Source: Sulfurimonas sp.
GTDB taxonomy: Bacteria; Campylobacterota; Campylobacteria; Campylobacterales; Sulfurimonadaceae
NCBI GenBank assembly: GCA_027448805.1
Contig: DAIDMU010000017.1
Coordinates: 1-47,030 of the forward strand
Length of the DNA: 47,030 nt
Reading direction: 5' to 3'
Shown: one piece after another, positions 16,961 through 25,830 of the stretch
Position numbering within the stretch: position 1 is the first letter of the stretch
How the letters are laid out: each line of letters starts with the position of its first letter
Notes under the pieces: model-generated
Databases searched by the model: none
What the model was told of the DNA's origin: nothing
Seen by the model: only the letters and a program-made list of their open reading frames with translations
Made by a program: the position numbers and the translations under genes

Positions 16961-18547
16961 ATGAACTTAACCGAGTTAGAAGAAATAGGTTTAAAGAATG
17001 TTGGTAAGGTTTATCATAATCTTAGTTATGATGAGTTGATTCGACATGAGATTGAAAATCAAGAGTGTACTCTCACCAAAAACGGGGCAACTGCTGTAGA
17101 CACCGGTATATTTACGGGGCGCAGTCCAAAAGATAAATATTTTGTAGATAGAGATCCTTCAAACAAACATATTGCATGGGGTCATATAAATCAAAAAATC
17201 AGTGAAGAAATTTTCACGGAACTTTTAGATGTTTCGAGAGAGCAGCTCTCAGGCAAGGATCTGTACGTTACTGACGTTTACAGCGGGGCAAGCGTTGATT
17301 CCAAGCGCTCAATCCGTTTCATCACAGAGATAGCTTGGCAGGCACACTTTGTAAAAAATATGTTCATCCGCCCGACCGAATCTGAACTTAAAAGTTTCAA
17401 ACCCCAGTTTACTGTCCTAAATGCCTGCAAAGCCGTAAATGATAAATGGAAAGAGCACGGTCTTAATTCTGAAGTATTTGTTCTCTTTGATATAGAGAAT
17501 AACCTCTCGATAATTGGCGGTACTTGGTATGGAGGAGAGTTGAAAAAAGGAATTTTTTCAATGATGAACTACTGGCTGCCGTTGGAAAACAAACTTTCTA
17601 TGCACTGCTCTGCAAATGTTGGTGAAAGAGGCGATACTGCACTTTTCTTCGGGCTTAGCGGAACTGGAAAAACAACACTCTCTACTGATCCTCATAGAAA
17701 ACTTATCGGTGATGATGAGCACGGATGGGATGATTATGGAGTGTTTAACTTTGAGGGCGGATGTTACGCCAAGGTTATAAATCTAAACGGTGAAAACGAG
17801 CCTGAGATTTACAACGCAATCAGACATAGTGCTTTGCTTGAAAATGTGGTGTTGAATGATGACGGCGAAGTTAATTACGATGATGGAAGCAAGACGGAAA
17901 ATACGCGCGTCTCTTACCCGATAGAGCATATAAAAAATCATGAAGTTTCTCTAAATGCAGGTCATCCTGAAAATATAATCTTCCTGAGCGCGGACGCTTT
18001 TGGTGTCCTTCCTCCGGTATCAAAACTTACACGCGAACAGGCAATGTACTACTTCCTAAGCGGCTATACTGCTAAAGTTGCAGGAACCGAGCGCGGTATA
18101 ACCAAGCCTGTCGCAACATTCAGCGCATGTTTCGGGGAGGCCTTTTTGCCCCTTCATCCGACGGTGTATGCCAAGCTTCTTGGCGAGAAAATCGACAAGC
18201 ACGGCGTAAATGTTTACCTTGTTAACACAGGATGGACTGGCGGAGCTTATGGAGTAGGCAAAAGAATGAGCATTAAAGATACGCGCGCTTGTATAAATGC
18301 TATCCTAGACGGAAGCATAAAAAAGAGCGAGTTTGACGTAACCAGAACATTTAAGCTTCACGTTCCAAAAACTCTGGGCAACATTAATCCAGAGATACTA
18401 AATCCTCGCAATGCGTGGAGCGATAAAGATGCGTTTGATAAAACAAGAGATATGCTAGCCGGTATGTTTAATGAGAATTTTAAAAAGTATCAAGTAGAAA
18501 ATAGCGAGTTTGACTATTCTGCTGCCGGACCGCAAATAGAGAGTTGA
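16961..18547 (+). CDS. pckA: Phosphoenolpyruvate carboxykinase (ATP)
   Basis: Converts oxaloacetate and ATP to phosphoenolpyruvate, CO2 and ADP; a link between TCA-cycle intermediates and the gap-pgk-tpiA genes. At 528 residues it is family length. The N-terminal substrate motif is [15 protein letters not shown], the kinase P-loop [11 protein letters not shown], and the metal-binding [10 protein letters not shown] follows; [15 protein letters not shown] and IKDTRA are near the C-terminus. It is monocistronic, with its own promoter and a strong terminator that begins within the last codons. Confidence 0.98.
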   Translation: MNLTELEEIGLKNVGKVYHNLSYDELIRHEIENQECTLTKNGATAVDTGIFTGRSPKDKYFVDRDPSNKHIAWGHINQKISEEIFTELLDVSREQLSGKDLYVTDVYSGASVDSKRSIRFITEIAWQAHFVKNMFIRPTESELKSFKPQFTVLNACKAVNDKWKEHGLNSEVFVLFDIENNLSIIGGTWYGGELKKGIFSMMNYWLPLENKLSMHCSANVGERGDTALFFGLSGTGKTTLSTDPHRKLIGDDEHGWDDYGVFNFEGGCYAKVINLNGENEPEIYNAIRHSALLENVVLNDDGEVNYDDGSKTENTRVSYPIEHIKNHEVSLNAGHPENIIFLSADAFGVLPPVSKLTREQAMYYFLSGYTAKVAGTERGITKPVATFSACFGEAFLPLHPTVYAKLLGEKIDKHGVNVYLVNTGWTGGAYGVGKRMSIKDTRACINAILDGSIKKSEFDVTRTFKLHVPKTLGNINPEILNPRNAWSDKDAFDKTRDMLAGMFNENFKKYQVENSEFDYSAAGPQIES

Positions 18548-18569
18548 TTTCTCTCTATTTAACTTTTTT
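18534..18569 (+). terminator. Rho-independent terminator of pckA
   Basis: AAATAGAGAG (18534-18543) pairs perfectly with CTCTCTATTT (18551-18560) over a 7-base loop, followed by AACTTTTTT. The stem includes the last codons, and the loop contains the TGA stop. Confidence 0.88.
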
Positions 18570-18663
18570 CTTTCTAAAGAAACTCAGTTCCTTCGTTTTC
18601 TAAAGAAGCTAAGCCTTTGGCTTATGGCTTACGCTTTCTAAAGAAACTCAGTTCCTTCGTTTT
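18570..18663 (+). repeat. Pair of 30-bp direct repeats with hairpin spacer
   Basis: CTTTCTAAAGAAACTCAGTTCCTTCGTTTT occurs identically at 18570-18599 and 18634-18663. The 34-base spacer begins with CTAAAGAAGC, a partial third copy of the repeat's start, and contains TAAGCC-TTT-GGCTTA, a 6-bp hairpin. Within each repeat AAGAAAC-TCA-GTTCCTT forms a small stem-loop with one mismatch. The second copy runs into the 3' end of the DedA gene and supplies its last codons. Confidence 0.9.
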
Positions 18664-19211
18664 GTTGCGTAACTCATATATAGCCACAAAGTCCCGCCAA
18701 ACACTATTAAGATTATAGGCGCCATCCAAGGTTTTTGACTAATTGACTCTGCCAATTTTACTAAGAACCCGCCTGAATAGTAGCTTCCAAGTCCAAAAAC
18801 AAGTGCCCAAACCCCCGCTCCAAAAACATTAAAAATAGCAAATTTTCTAAAATCATACTTTGTAAGTCCAATCGTAACAGGAATTATAGTTTTGATGCCG
18901 TAGATAAATTTTTGAACGACTATAATCCATGAGTCATTTTTCTTGAGCAAAATATGCGCAAGTGCGAGTTTTCTTCTATGTTTGCGAAGCCCTTCCATCA
19001 TCATGCTTTTTTGATACCTTGCCATATAAAAAAGTAAAAAACTCCCCATCGCATTTGCAACAAAAGCTATAAAAATTGATAACCCCAAATCCATTTTGCC
19101 CATATAGGAGAGAACGCCTGCGGCAACAATCGCTACAAATCCGCCCCCGAGCGAGTAGAGAAAAAGTCCTATATATCCGTAAGTTGCCAAATTGCTAAAT
19201 GTATCTTCCAT
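18648..19211 (-). CDS. DedA family membrane protein
   Basis: Inner-membrane protein of the DedA/SNARE-associated superfamily; members act in membrane homeostasis and some as undecaprenyl-phosphate or lipid flippases. At 187 residues it is near family size. It shows FLYSLGGGFVAIVAAGVLSYMGKMDLG, a basic cytosolic loop (KHRRKLALAHILLKK), and the family signature FIYGIKTIIPVTIGLTKYDFRKFAIFNVFGAGVWALVFGLGSYYSG. It lies 15 bases after uvrB with an AAGGA ribosome binding site, so it is probably co-transcribed. The last residues KRRN come from a repeat copy. Confidence 0.85.
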   Translation of the reverse strand: MEDTFSNLATYGYIGLFLYSLGGGFVAIVAAGVLSYMGKMDLGLSIFIAFVANAMGSFLLFYMARYQKSMMMEGLRKHRRKLALAHILLKKNDSWIIVVQKFIYGIKTIIPVTIGLTKYDFRKFAIFNVFGAGVWALVFGLGSYYSGGFLVKLAESISQKPWMAPIILIVFGGTLWLYMSYATKRRN

Positions 19212-19226
19212 TGGTAGTATTTTTCC

Positions 19227-21200
19227 TTATAGTTTTTTATATTTTGCTATTTCATCACGAAGGCGGGCTGCCTCTTCAAAGTTTAGTTCACGAGCCGCAT
19301 CTTTCATTTTTATGGAGAGCTGCGTTATTATCGCTTTTCTCTCTGAAGCCGGTATTTTATCCATTTTTTTATGCTTTTGGTAAATGTTGCCGTAATCCTC
19401 TACTTTGAGATTTTCATCCAGTTTGCGGATTGTAGTAGTCGGGGTGATGTTATGCTCTTTATTGTATCTCTCCTGCATCTCTCTTCTTGCGTTGGTTATG
19501 TCAATCGCCCTTTGCATTGAGCCTGTAATCTTATTTGCGTACAAAATTACTCTACCGCTTGAGTTTCTGGCCCCTCTGCCTATTGTCTGGATAAGAGCTG
19601 TTTCGCTTCTTAAAAATCCCTCTTTGTCGGCATCTAAAATAGCCACAAGGCTCACTTCTGGCAAATCAAGCCCTTCACGTAGGAGGTTTATCCCGATTAA
19701 GACATCAAACTCGCCTTGGCGGAGCGAGCGGATAATCTGATTTCTCTCTATGGTGTCTATGTCAGAGTGCATGTACTCTACTTTTATCCCCAAATCGGCC
19801 AGATATTTTGTGAGTGCTTCTGCCATTTTTTTTGTTAGAACGGTTATGAGAACTCGCTCATTTTTGGCTGTTACTCTTTTTATCTCATCGTGAATATCTT
19901 CGACTTGATTTGTAGATGGTTTTACTTCTAAAATCGGGTCAAGAAGTCCGGTAGGTCGGATAATCTGTTTTGCTATGACGCTTGAGAGTTCAAGTTCGTA
20001 AATAGATGGCGTTGCAGAGACAAAAAGGTAGTGAGGAGCCTTGTGTATGTACTCATCTAGCATCAGCGGTCTGTTGTCCAAAGCACTCGGCAGACGAAAA
20101 CCGTACTCCACCAAGACCTCTTTTCTAGCTCGATCACCTGCGTACATCCCGCGGTATTGAGGAAGTGAAACGTGTGATTCGTCAACAATAACCAGATACT
20201 CTTTATGGTGTAGTTCAAAGTAGTCAAGCAGAGTATATGGAGCTTCTCCCGGTTTTTTGTTTGTGAGAAGCCTTGAATAGTTCTCTACACCTTTGCACAT
20301 TCCCGTCGTTTGAAGCATTTCAAGGTCGAACTCTACCCTCTGTTTAAGACGCTGATACTCGACAAGTTTGCCCTCTTTTTGGAAGTATGCAAGTCTCTCG
20401 TCAAGCTCCTCCTCTATGCGTTTTATGGCAACAGCCATCTTCTCCTGGCTTACGCTAAACTGCGAGGTTGCGTAGATGGTAAACTTTTTATGCTCTTCAA
20501 GCTTCTTGTTGTCTATGATATCGAAGGTGTAGATGGCCTCAATCTCGTCACCGAAAAACTCTATGCGGATGGCTTCTTGCTCAAAGTAGGGCGGATAGAT
20601 ATCCAAACTCTCGCCGTTTACACGAATATGGCCGCTGTCGAAGTAGGTATCGTTGCGGCTGTAACCCATCTCTACAAGACGAAGCAGAAGTTTTTTTTGC
20701 GCTATCGTATCTCCGAGAGCAACTGATTGCACCATGTTTTCATACTCCTGCGGGTCACCCAAGCCGTAGTTTGCAGAGACCGAAGCCACGACGATAACAT
20801 CATCGTATGAGAGCAGATTTGCGGTAGAGGAGAGGCGAAGACGCTCTAATTCGTCGTTGATGGCGCTGTCTTTTTCAATAAAGAGGTCTTGTCTTGGGAT
20901 GTACGCTTCAGGCTGATAGTAGTCATAATAGCTCACAAAATACTCTACATGGTTATTTGGAAAAAATTGGCGAAACTCGCTGTAGAGCTGAGCCGCAAGA
21001 GTTTTGTTGTGCGTCATGATGATTGTGGGCATCTGCACTTTTTCTATTACGCTTGCCATCGTGTAGGTTTTGCCGCTTCCAGTCACACCCTCTAGGGCTT
21101 GGTAACGGTTCCCTTTTAGGATGGAATCGCTTATAGTTTCAATGGCTGTTGGCTGGTCGCCGGCCGGAGAATAATCTGATTTTACTTTAAATTTTGACAT
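19227..21200 (-). CDS. uvrB: Excinuclease ABC subunit B
   Basis: DNA-damage-loading helicase-like subunit of nucleotide excision repair. It shows Walker A in [13 protein letters not shown], the beta-hairpin [15 protein letters not shown], the DEAD-like [19 protein letters not shown], helicase motif [11 protein letters not shown], and a C-terminal UVR domain ([24 protein letters not shown]) for UvrA/UvrC contact. It has 657 residues from the ATG at 21200; the track start two codons upstream is a TTG. The ATG sits 5 bases after a TATAAT, implying a leaderless message. Confidence 0.97.
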   Translation of the reverse strand: MSKFKVKSDYSPAGDQPTAIETISDSILKGNRYQALEGVTGSGKTYTMASVIEKVQMPTIIMTHNKTLAAQLYSEFRQFFPNNHVEYFVSYYDYYQPEAYIPRQDLFIEKDSAINDELERLRLSSTANLLSYDDVIVVASVSANYGLGDPQEYENMVQSVALGDTIAQKKLLLRLVEMGYSRNDTYFDSGHIRVNGESLDIYPPYFEQEAIRIEFFGDEIEAIYTFDIIDNKKLEEHKKFTIYATSQFSVSQEKMAVAIKRIEEELDERLAYFQKEGKLVEYQRLKQRVEFDLEMLQTTGMCKGVENYSRLLTNKKPGEAPYTLLDYFELHHKEYLVIVDESHVSLPQYRGMYAGDRARKEVLVEYGFRLPSALDNRPLMLDEYIHKAPHYLFVSATPSIYELELSSVIAKQIIRPTGLLDPILEVKPSTNQVEDIHDEIKRVTAKNERVLITVLTKKMAEALTKYLADLGIKVEYMHSDIDTIERNQIIRSLRQGEFDVLIGINLLREGLDLPEVSLVAILDADKEGFLRSETALIQTIGRGARNSSGRVILYANKITGSMQRAIDITNARREMQERYNKEHNITPTTTIRKLDENLKVEDYGNIYQKHKKMDKIPASERKAIITQLSIKMKDAARELNFEEAARLRDEIAKYKKL

Positions 21201-21205
21201 GCGCA

Positions 21206-21211
21206 ATTATA
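21206..21211 (-). promoter_or_regulatory. -10 box immediately upstream of uvrB
   Basis: On the minus strand TATAATTGCGCATG: five bases separate the -10 box from the ATG, which therefore coincides with the expected transcription start. Confidence 0.6.
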
Positions 21212-21416
21212 ACTGATTTGGCGTTGTTATTGGAAAATACCGTTTTGCAAAGACGATGGAGACATATGTATGTTTTTTGTTAAAGTGGGTTTGTTTTGGT
21301 GTTTTTTAAGAAAAAATATTGTTTTTTATACCAAATTTGCTACAATTGTGACAGTTTTAAAAAAGATTTTTTTACAATCTAAATCCAGTTAAGATATTAA
21401 TCCATGGGAATCACAT

Positions 21417-22853
21417 ATGAAAACACTTTTCAAATTTATACTAGCTCCACTTACAGCTTTGCTCTTAACGGCGTGTGCAGGTCCGCTTCATACGGCTGCA
21501 CATAATAATGATTTAAATGAAATAAGTAAATTGTTGAATCAAGGTGCAGATGTAAATGGTATTAGCCTTGGCGCGACTCCGTTATGGAATGCAGCTTGGA
21601 GAGGAAATATAGAGGCGGCTAAATTACTTATAGAGCGTGGAGCACGTGTAGAAAGCATGCATTTATGGGGAGCGGCAGTTGGGACAGATAATGAAGAGAT
21701 GGCTAGACTCTTGATTAAGAACGGTGCCGACCTTACTTTTGTATATGATGGAAAGAATGCGCTGGACTATGCAAAAGAGAGAAATCACATGAAGATTTAT
21801 CATGGAATCATCAAAGCCTTGCAAGATAAGGAACAGGCCAAACGAGATGCTCAAGCTGCTGCACTGGCAGAGCAAAAGAGACAAGCTCAATTGCGCGAAG
21901 CAGAAACAATCAACTCATTAATCGCCCAAAATGATATAGCGGGTTTAATAGCGTATGTAGAACTTCACCCAGAGTCTCTGGCTTCTATACAAAATTTACG
22001 GGTTCGTTTGCTCATTACAGGTCCGGCAGAACTGCGCATTGTCGATATTTTACAGCAGATACAAAACAAAAGAAATGAATCCATTATTATTGCTAGAATA
22101 AAAGGAACAACAGGAGCATATAAAAATTTCAATGACAATGAATTAAACGAACTAATTGCAATGGGAATCTCAGATGAAATCATAGCAGCCATGATAACGG
22201 TAACCAATGAATACCAAAAAGAGAAAAAACGCCTTGCACATCAGCAGGCTCTTTTAACAGAGCAACAAAAGGCGGCGGATGAAAAAGTACGCCAAGCTAA
22301 ACAGAGAGAAGAGGAGCAGAGGATTCGCCAGCAACAAGCAGCCGCTAAATCTAATGAGTTTCAGTGGGGAAAAGCGACTGCACTCTTAGGCGGCTCAATG
22401 ATTGGAGGACTAGGTAATCTCTCATCAGAGGCACAAACACAGGTTTTTACAGGAATATTGCAAGACAGCATGGGTGGACAAGAAGGGGTTAGCAATCTTG
22501 CAGCTGTAACAAATAGCCAAACGTCTACCAATGAGCCAGTCGGAGGTTATAATAATGTACAAACTCCAGTTTTAGCTACTCAAGCATCAAGAAGCGACGA
22601 GAGCTTGTGGCATGATGATTACTCAAATACTGTGACTAAAACAGGCGAGACAAAATCATATCCGAATCACGAAAGGAATATTCCCGGCAGTTATATTGTG
22701 AAAGTGAAAGACAGAGCCAGTGCGGAAGCTGTCTGGTCAAATCAGGGTGGCAAAGTCATAGATTATTACGGCAGTATTGATAGCGGCAAGATAACTGTAA
22801 TTGTAGATTTTGGATATATTAAGGATACTCACGTTTACTTAAGAGATAAGTAA
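21417..22853 (+). CDS. Ankyrin-repeat lipoprotein with coiled-coil region
   Basis: A 478-residue protein of unknown role. The signal peptide and lipobox (LLLTAC, Cys20) predict lipid anchoring. Residues about 25-140 form ankyrin repeats (HTAAHNNDLNEISKLLNQGADVN, TPLWNAAWRGNIEAAKLLIERGA, GAAVGTDNEEMARLLIKNGAD, then a degenerate YAKERNHMKIYHGIIKAL). Two Gln/Ala/Arg-rich coiled coils flank a middle domain (SLIAQNDIAGLIAYVELHPESL). A Gly/Ser-rich part leads to a C-terminal beta domain (GSYIVKVKDRASAEAVWSNQGGKVIDYYG). It precedes a second lipoprotein by 98 bases. Likely a periplasmic scaffold; inferred only. Confidence 0.8.
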   Translation: MKTLFKFILAPLTALLLTACAGPLHTAAHNNDLNEISKLLNQGADVNGISLGATPLWNAAWRGNIEAAKLLIERGARVESMHLWGAAVGTDNEEMARLLIKNGADLTFVYDGKNALDYAKERNHMKIYHGIIKALQDKEQAKRDAQAAALAEQKRQAQLREAETINSLIAQNDIAGLIAYVELHPESLASIQNLRVRLLITGPAELRIVDILQQIQNKRNESIIIARIKGTTGAYKNFNDNELNELIAMGISDEIIAAMITVTNEYQKEKKRLAHQQALLTEQQKAADEKVRQAKQREEEQRIRQQQAAAKSNEFQWGKATALLGGSMIGGLGNLSSEAQTQVFTGILQDSMGGQEGVSNLAAVTNSQTSTNEPVGGYNNVQTPVLATQASRSDESLWHDDYSNTVTKTGETKSYPNHERNIPGSYIVKVKDRASAEAVWSNQGGKVIDYYGSIDSGKITVIVDFGYIKDTHVYLRDK

Positions 22854-22951
22854 TCGGTTAGAATATTGTGGTATTAGAGGCTCCAAATTAACTGCCTCTA
22901 CGTTGCCCAATTAAAAAATATTATTGTGAGAGTTTTTAAAAAAGGATTTTA

Positions 22952-24226
22952 GTGAAAAAAATTTTATTGGTGGGCTCTATATCTAGATTTCAAAAAATTA
23001 AATCTGCTGTTGCTCTTGTGATGCTGCTTCTGATTATGCAGGGGTGTGGTGCAACAGTTTATAGAGGTGTTACGCCGGCAGAGGCTGACGTTATCGTTAC
23101 CAACATGGCAGGCACTGCTAAGCCGACAGATGTCACATTGGCAAAATATTACCAGGAGCAGCAAAAATATATCAGCTGGAGAGGTACTTGGAACTGCAAT
23201 AACCAATTGGTCAAAGTAATCTTAATAAATCAGGTTCTCACACCTGGCAATGGAAATTTTGTTTATGGCCAGCGCTCCTCGGTTGGAGATAGCAGATGCA
23301 CAGCTATTGAGACTTATGACATGGCGGGCCGATACGATAAAAACTATCTCTACCTTTATATTCGTGGTGTGGAGCAAACATTTATAGAAAAATATGCGAT
23401 TAACAAAAAAGCCTATTGGGCAGACGAAATGCAGGTGGTAGAGGGTGCGCTTGTTTTTCTTGGCCAATATAAATATATCGATGACGTTTGGAGTTTTCAT
23501 AAAGCTAAAGCCAACCCGCTGTATGGGGTAAGTGGTCAAAAAATCCCAGAGAGTGGAGGATGGGCAGATATGTGGGAATCCAGCGAATTTGCACCCAAGA
23601 GAGAGGATCCAAGAGTGAGTGCTGAGGAGCGCAGACTGGCAATTTTAGCCAAGGAAAGCAAAAAAGTTGGCGAACTTGCCGCTGAAATTGCCGCAAGAGA
23701 AGCTGAAGATGATGCGGATCAAAGAGCAGCCGATAAAGCTGCAAATGCTCAGGCTTTAAGTGCAGTAATGCAAAAACTTGCTGCAGATAATGCATATCTT
23801 CAGGCTGAGTCTGCAAAAGCAATGCAGCAAAATCTTTATAGATCAGAGACGAATGAGCGAAGCGGACAACAAAATAGCCAAATCACTCAATCAAATGCTA
23901 CTGCTAGGAGTTCTGCTACTACTCAGAGAATAACCACAGATCCAAATCCATACGAACGTGATCTTAAATGGTCACAGGCAGGTTTTAGCGTAAGCTATAA
24001 AACACGACAAGAGGCGTGCAAAGATGCCGAATCTCTGGCTGATTCTTTTGTTTCTAAGCTTCAACCTGTAGAACACCCGGGTATTCTTACAGGAGTATCT
24101 CCATGCGTATGTTTCGATAATTTTACAGTGTATAGAAAAATTGATGATGGAACAATAACATGCCGCGTATATATCAAGACGGAAAATCCTAAGCAATCAG
24201 GACCATCTAACAATATATCTAGATAA
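22952..24226 (+). CDS. Large lipoprotein of unknown function
   Basis: I do not recognise the family. The 424-residue product has a long n-region, a hydrophobic stretch and a lipobox ending in Cys32 (LIMQGC). The N-terminal domain (about 33-200) contains ISWRGTWNCNNQLVKVILINQV and repeated aromatic residues, suggesting a beta-rich fold. A coiled-coil, Ala/Glu/Asp-rich middle (EIAAREAEDDADQRAADKAANAQALSAVM) resembles that of the preceding lipoprotein. The C-terminal ~90 residues are rich in Cys (about four), with SVSYKTRQEACKDAESLADSF. GTG start with AAAGGA. Probably co-expressed with the ankyrin lipoprotein. Confidence 0.75.
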   Translation: MKKILLVGSISRFQKIKSAVALVMLLLIMQGCGATVYRGVTPAEADVIVTNMAGTAKPTDVTLAKYYQEQQKYISWRGTWNCNNQLVKVILINQVLTPGNGNFVYGQRSSVGDSRCTAIETYDMAGRYDKNYLYLYIRGVEQTFIEKYAINKKAYWADEMQVVEGALVFLGQYKYIDDVWSFHKAKANPLYGVSGQKIPESGGWADMWESSEFAPKREDPRVSAEERRLAILAKESKKVGELAAEIAAREAEDDADQRAADKAANAQALSAVMQKLAADNAYLQAESAKAMQQNLYRSETNERSGQQNSQITQSNATARSSATTQRITTDPNPYERDLKWSQAGFSVSYKTRQEACKDAESLADSFVSKLQPVEHPGILTGVSPCVCFDNFTVYRKIDDGTITCRVYIKTENPKQSGPSNNISR

Positions 24227-24230
24227 TTAA

Positions 24231-24953
24231 TCAGTCAATAATAGCATTATGCCATTGAACGAGAGTCAGTCTATATCCATTTTCTACATGTAAAACTTCA
24301 TGGCTGTATATCGGGTTGCTTGGAAAAACAATCATATCTCCAGCCTGAGGGTAGAGTTTGATCTGTTTGCCGTCTGCATCAAAGAGATAATTAAAAATTA
24401 GTTCTCCCCCGCTAAAGCTATGGGCATCAGAACTGCACTTCTCATGAGAAGTCGTAAAAAGTACGGTTGTAAGTTTGCGTCTAGGCGCTACTTGTATAAA
24501 ACCTACTGTTTTGCCCCCTGCATCCACCAGCTCATTTGAGTCATCGGAATGTTTAGTGTAGAATGAACCTTTTGTATACTCCAGTGCCTGCAGTGTTGTT
24601 GATGTAGTGAGTGCAACGCTAAAGAAGCACTCAATCTCTGCCTGAAAAGTTTTAAAATTCTCATCGTACATTCTTACATGTAGATTTGATAGTTTATGAA
24701 TAACGGTTTTTCTGATGCTCTCATTAACACTGGGGTCTACGATACTGCCAAGAAGCCTTGTTTTTACTTTAGCTTTTTCGCCCTCCGAGGTATTGTAGGC
24801 ATAGTTAGAAATATCATCACATGTAGATTTTGAGAAAAAATCCCTGATTATAAGATATGGATAGTCATAGTATGGGTTTGCCATAAGCCGTGTTTCAAGC
24901 TTGAGAGAGGCGATAAAATCATCGCAAAACACGTGGTTGCTTATCTGTTGCAT
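24231..24953 (-). CDS. 2-oxoglutarate/Fe(II)-dependent oxygenase (prolyl-4-hydroxylase-like)
   Basis: Predicted non-haem iron hydroxylase. From the ATG at 24953 (240 residues) it shows the facial triad His135-x-Asp137 (YTKHSDDS) and His218 (YSHEVLHVENGYR), plus Arg228 (GYRLTLVQW) for the 2-oxoglutarate carboxylate. FSGGELIFN and LYPQAGDMIVFPSN between them are typical of the P4H-type jelly roll. The 26 extra N-terminal residues in the track are out-of-frame radical SAM sequence. It is the last gene of the exporter operon, starting one base after the stop of the radical SAM gene. The substrate is unknown; a peptide or protein side chain is plausible. Confidence 0.85.
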   Translation of the reverse strand: MQQISNHVFCDDFIASLKLETRLMANPYYDYPYLIIRDFFSKSTCDDISNYAYNTSEGEKAKVKTRLLGSIVDPSVNESIRKTVIHKLSNLHVRMYDENFKTFQAEIECFFSVALTTSTTLQALEYTKGSFYTKHSDDSNELVDAGGKTVGFIQVAPRRKLTTVLFTTSHEKCSSDAHSFSGGELIFNYLFDADGKQIKLYPQAGDMIVFPSNPIYSHEVLHVENGYRLTLVQWHNAIID

Positions 24954-24954
24954 T

Positions 24955-25830
24955 TTAACCCTTTGTAAATTTATCTTTATAGCTGCATTTTTTGCAAAGC
25001 TCTTCAACAGCCTTGAAATTTTTAAAACCATCTATCATATCTTTGGCTCTTTTAGCATTCAGTATCTCTTCAAGCGAGCTTTTATGCAGATTGCCGAGGT
25101 TTATAACTCCCTCTCCGTCTAGGCAGCAAGGCACAACAACACCGTTAGCAAGTATGCCGATGTGAGATTTTAAACCGTAACATGTTCCCTCACTGTTGTG
25201 CGAAGAGGCTAGAGACGGCCACTCAAAGTAGCTATCAAAATTTAGCAGCACTTTTGAAGCCAAGCGTATTGATTTTATTTTTTCTCTATATATTTTATCT
25301 TCATCAAGAGCAGTGTTAAAAAATGAGTCCAATCTTTCGAAAAGAAGCCTATTATACCCAGCTTCACTGTATATGTCATCAAGATTCCAAAGACGGAGAT
25401 TTACAAAAGGTTTTTGATAGTGTTCCAGCTTTTGCGAACAGATATTTAAAACAGCGTCGATATACTCCTCAAAGCTCATATTCAGGCTGTTTTTGTTGAA
25501 GCTGTTTAGAGAGATGTTGAGCTGGCGGACTGCTCTGTGAAAGAGTATTTGGGCTTTAGTTTTACCAAGGTAGTAACCGCTTGTCGTAAGCTCGACTTCA
25601 AACCCGTATTTATCTGCAATATCAAGATACTCCTCAAGATTTGAGAGCGTTAGAGGATCGCCCATCACATGGAAAGCAAGAGTTTTTGTGTATGGCTGAA
25701 GTTGTATGAGCACCTCTTCAAAAAAAGTGAGTGACATGCTTTTTGAAGGATTTGTTTTTGGAGGGCAGAAGCTGCAGGCAAGACCGCAGATATTGGTTAC
25801 CTCGATGTGAACACGGTTAAACTGCACCAT
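24955..25830 (-). CDS. Radical SAM/SPASM domain protein
   Basis: Predicted radical SAM enzyme of 291 residues. The 4Fe-4S/SAM motif is Cys15, Cys19 and Cys22 (NICGLACSFCPP). A partial TIM barrel follows (LAFHVMGDPLTL, VELTTSGYYLG). The C-terminal SPASM-type region has Cys217, Cys235, Cys236, Cys279 and Cys282 (GVVVPCCLDGEG, LCKKCSYKDKF), enough for one or two auxiliary clusters. SPASM proteins commonly modify peptides, though some act on sugars or cofactors. Its ATG overlaps the stop of the MacB-type permease by one base (TAATG), implying translational coupling to the export system. Confidence 0.88.
   Translation of the reverse strand: MVQFNRVHIEVTNICGLACSFCPPKTNPSKSMSLTFFEEVLIQLQPYTKTLAFHVMGDPLTLSNLEEYLDIADKYGFEVELTTSGYYLGKTKAQILFHRAVRQLNISLNSFNKNSLNMSFEEYIDAVLNICSQKLEHYQKPFVNLRLWNLDDIYSEAGYNRLLFERLDSFFNTALDEDKIYREKIKSIRLASKVLLNFDSYFEWPSLASSHNSEGTCYGLKSHIGILANGVVVPCCLDGEGVINLGNLHKSSLEEILNAKRAKDMIDGFKNFKAVEELCKKCSYKDKFTKG

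Noticed and set aside
18570-18663. CRISPR-like array
   Set aside because: Only two full copies with one short hairpin spacer and no cas genes nearby; fits an intergenic repeat.
20310-20726. 138-aa plus-strand ORF
   Set aside because: Antisense to uvrB with no ribosome binding site or domain.
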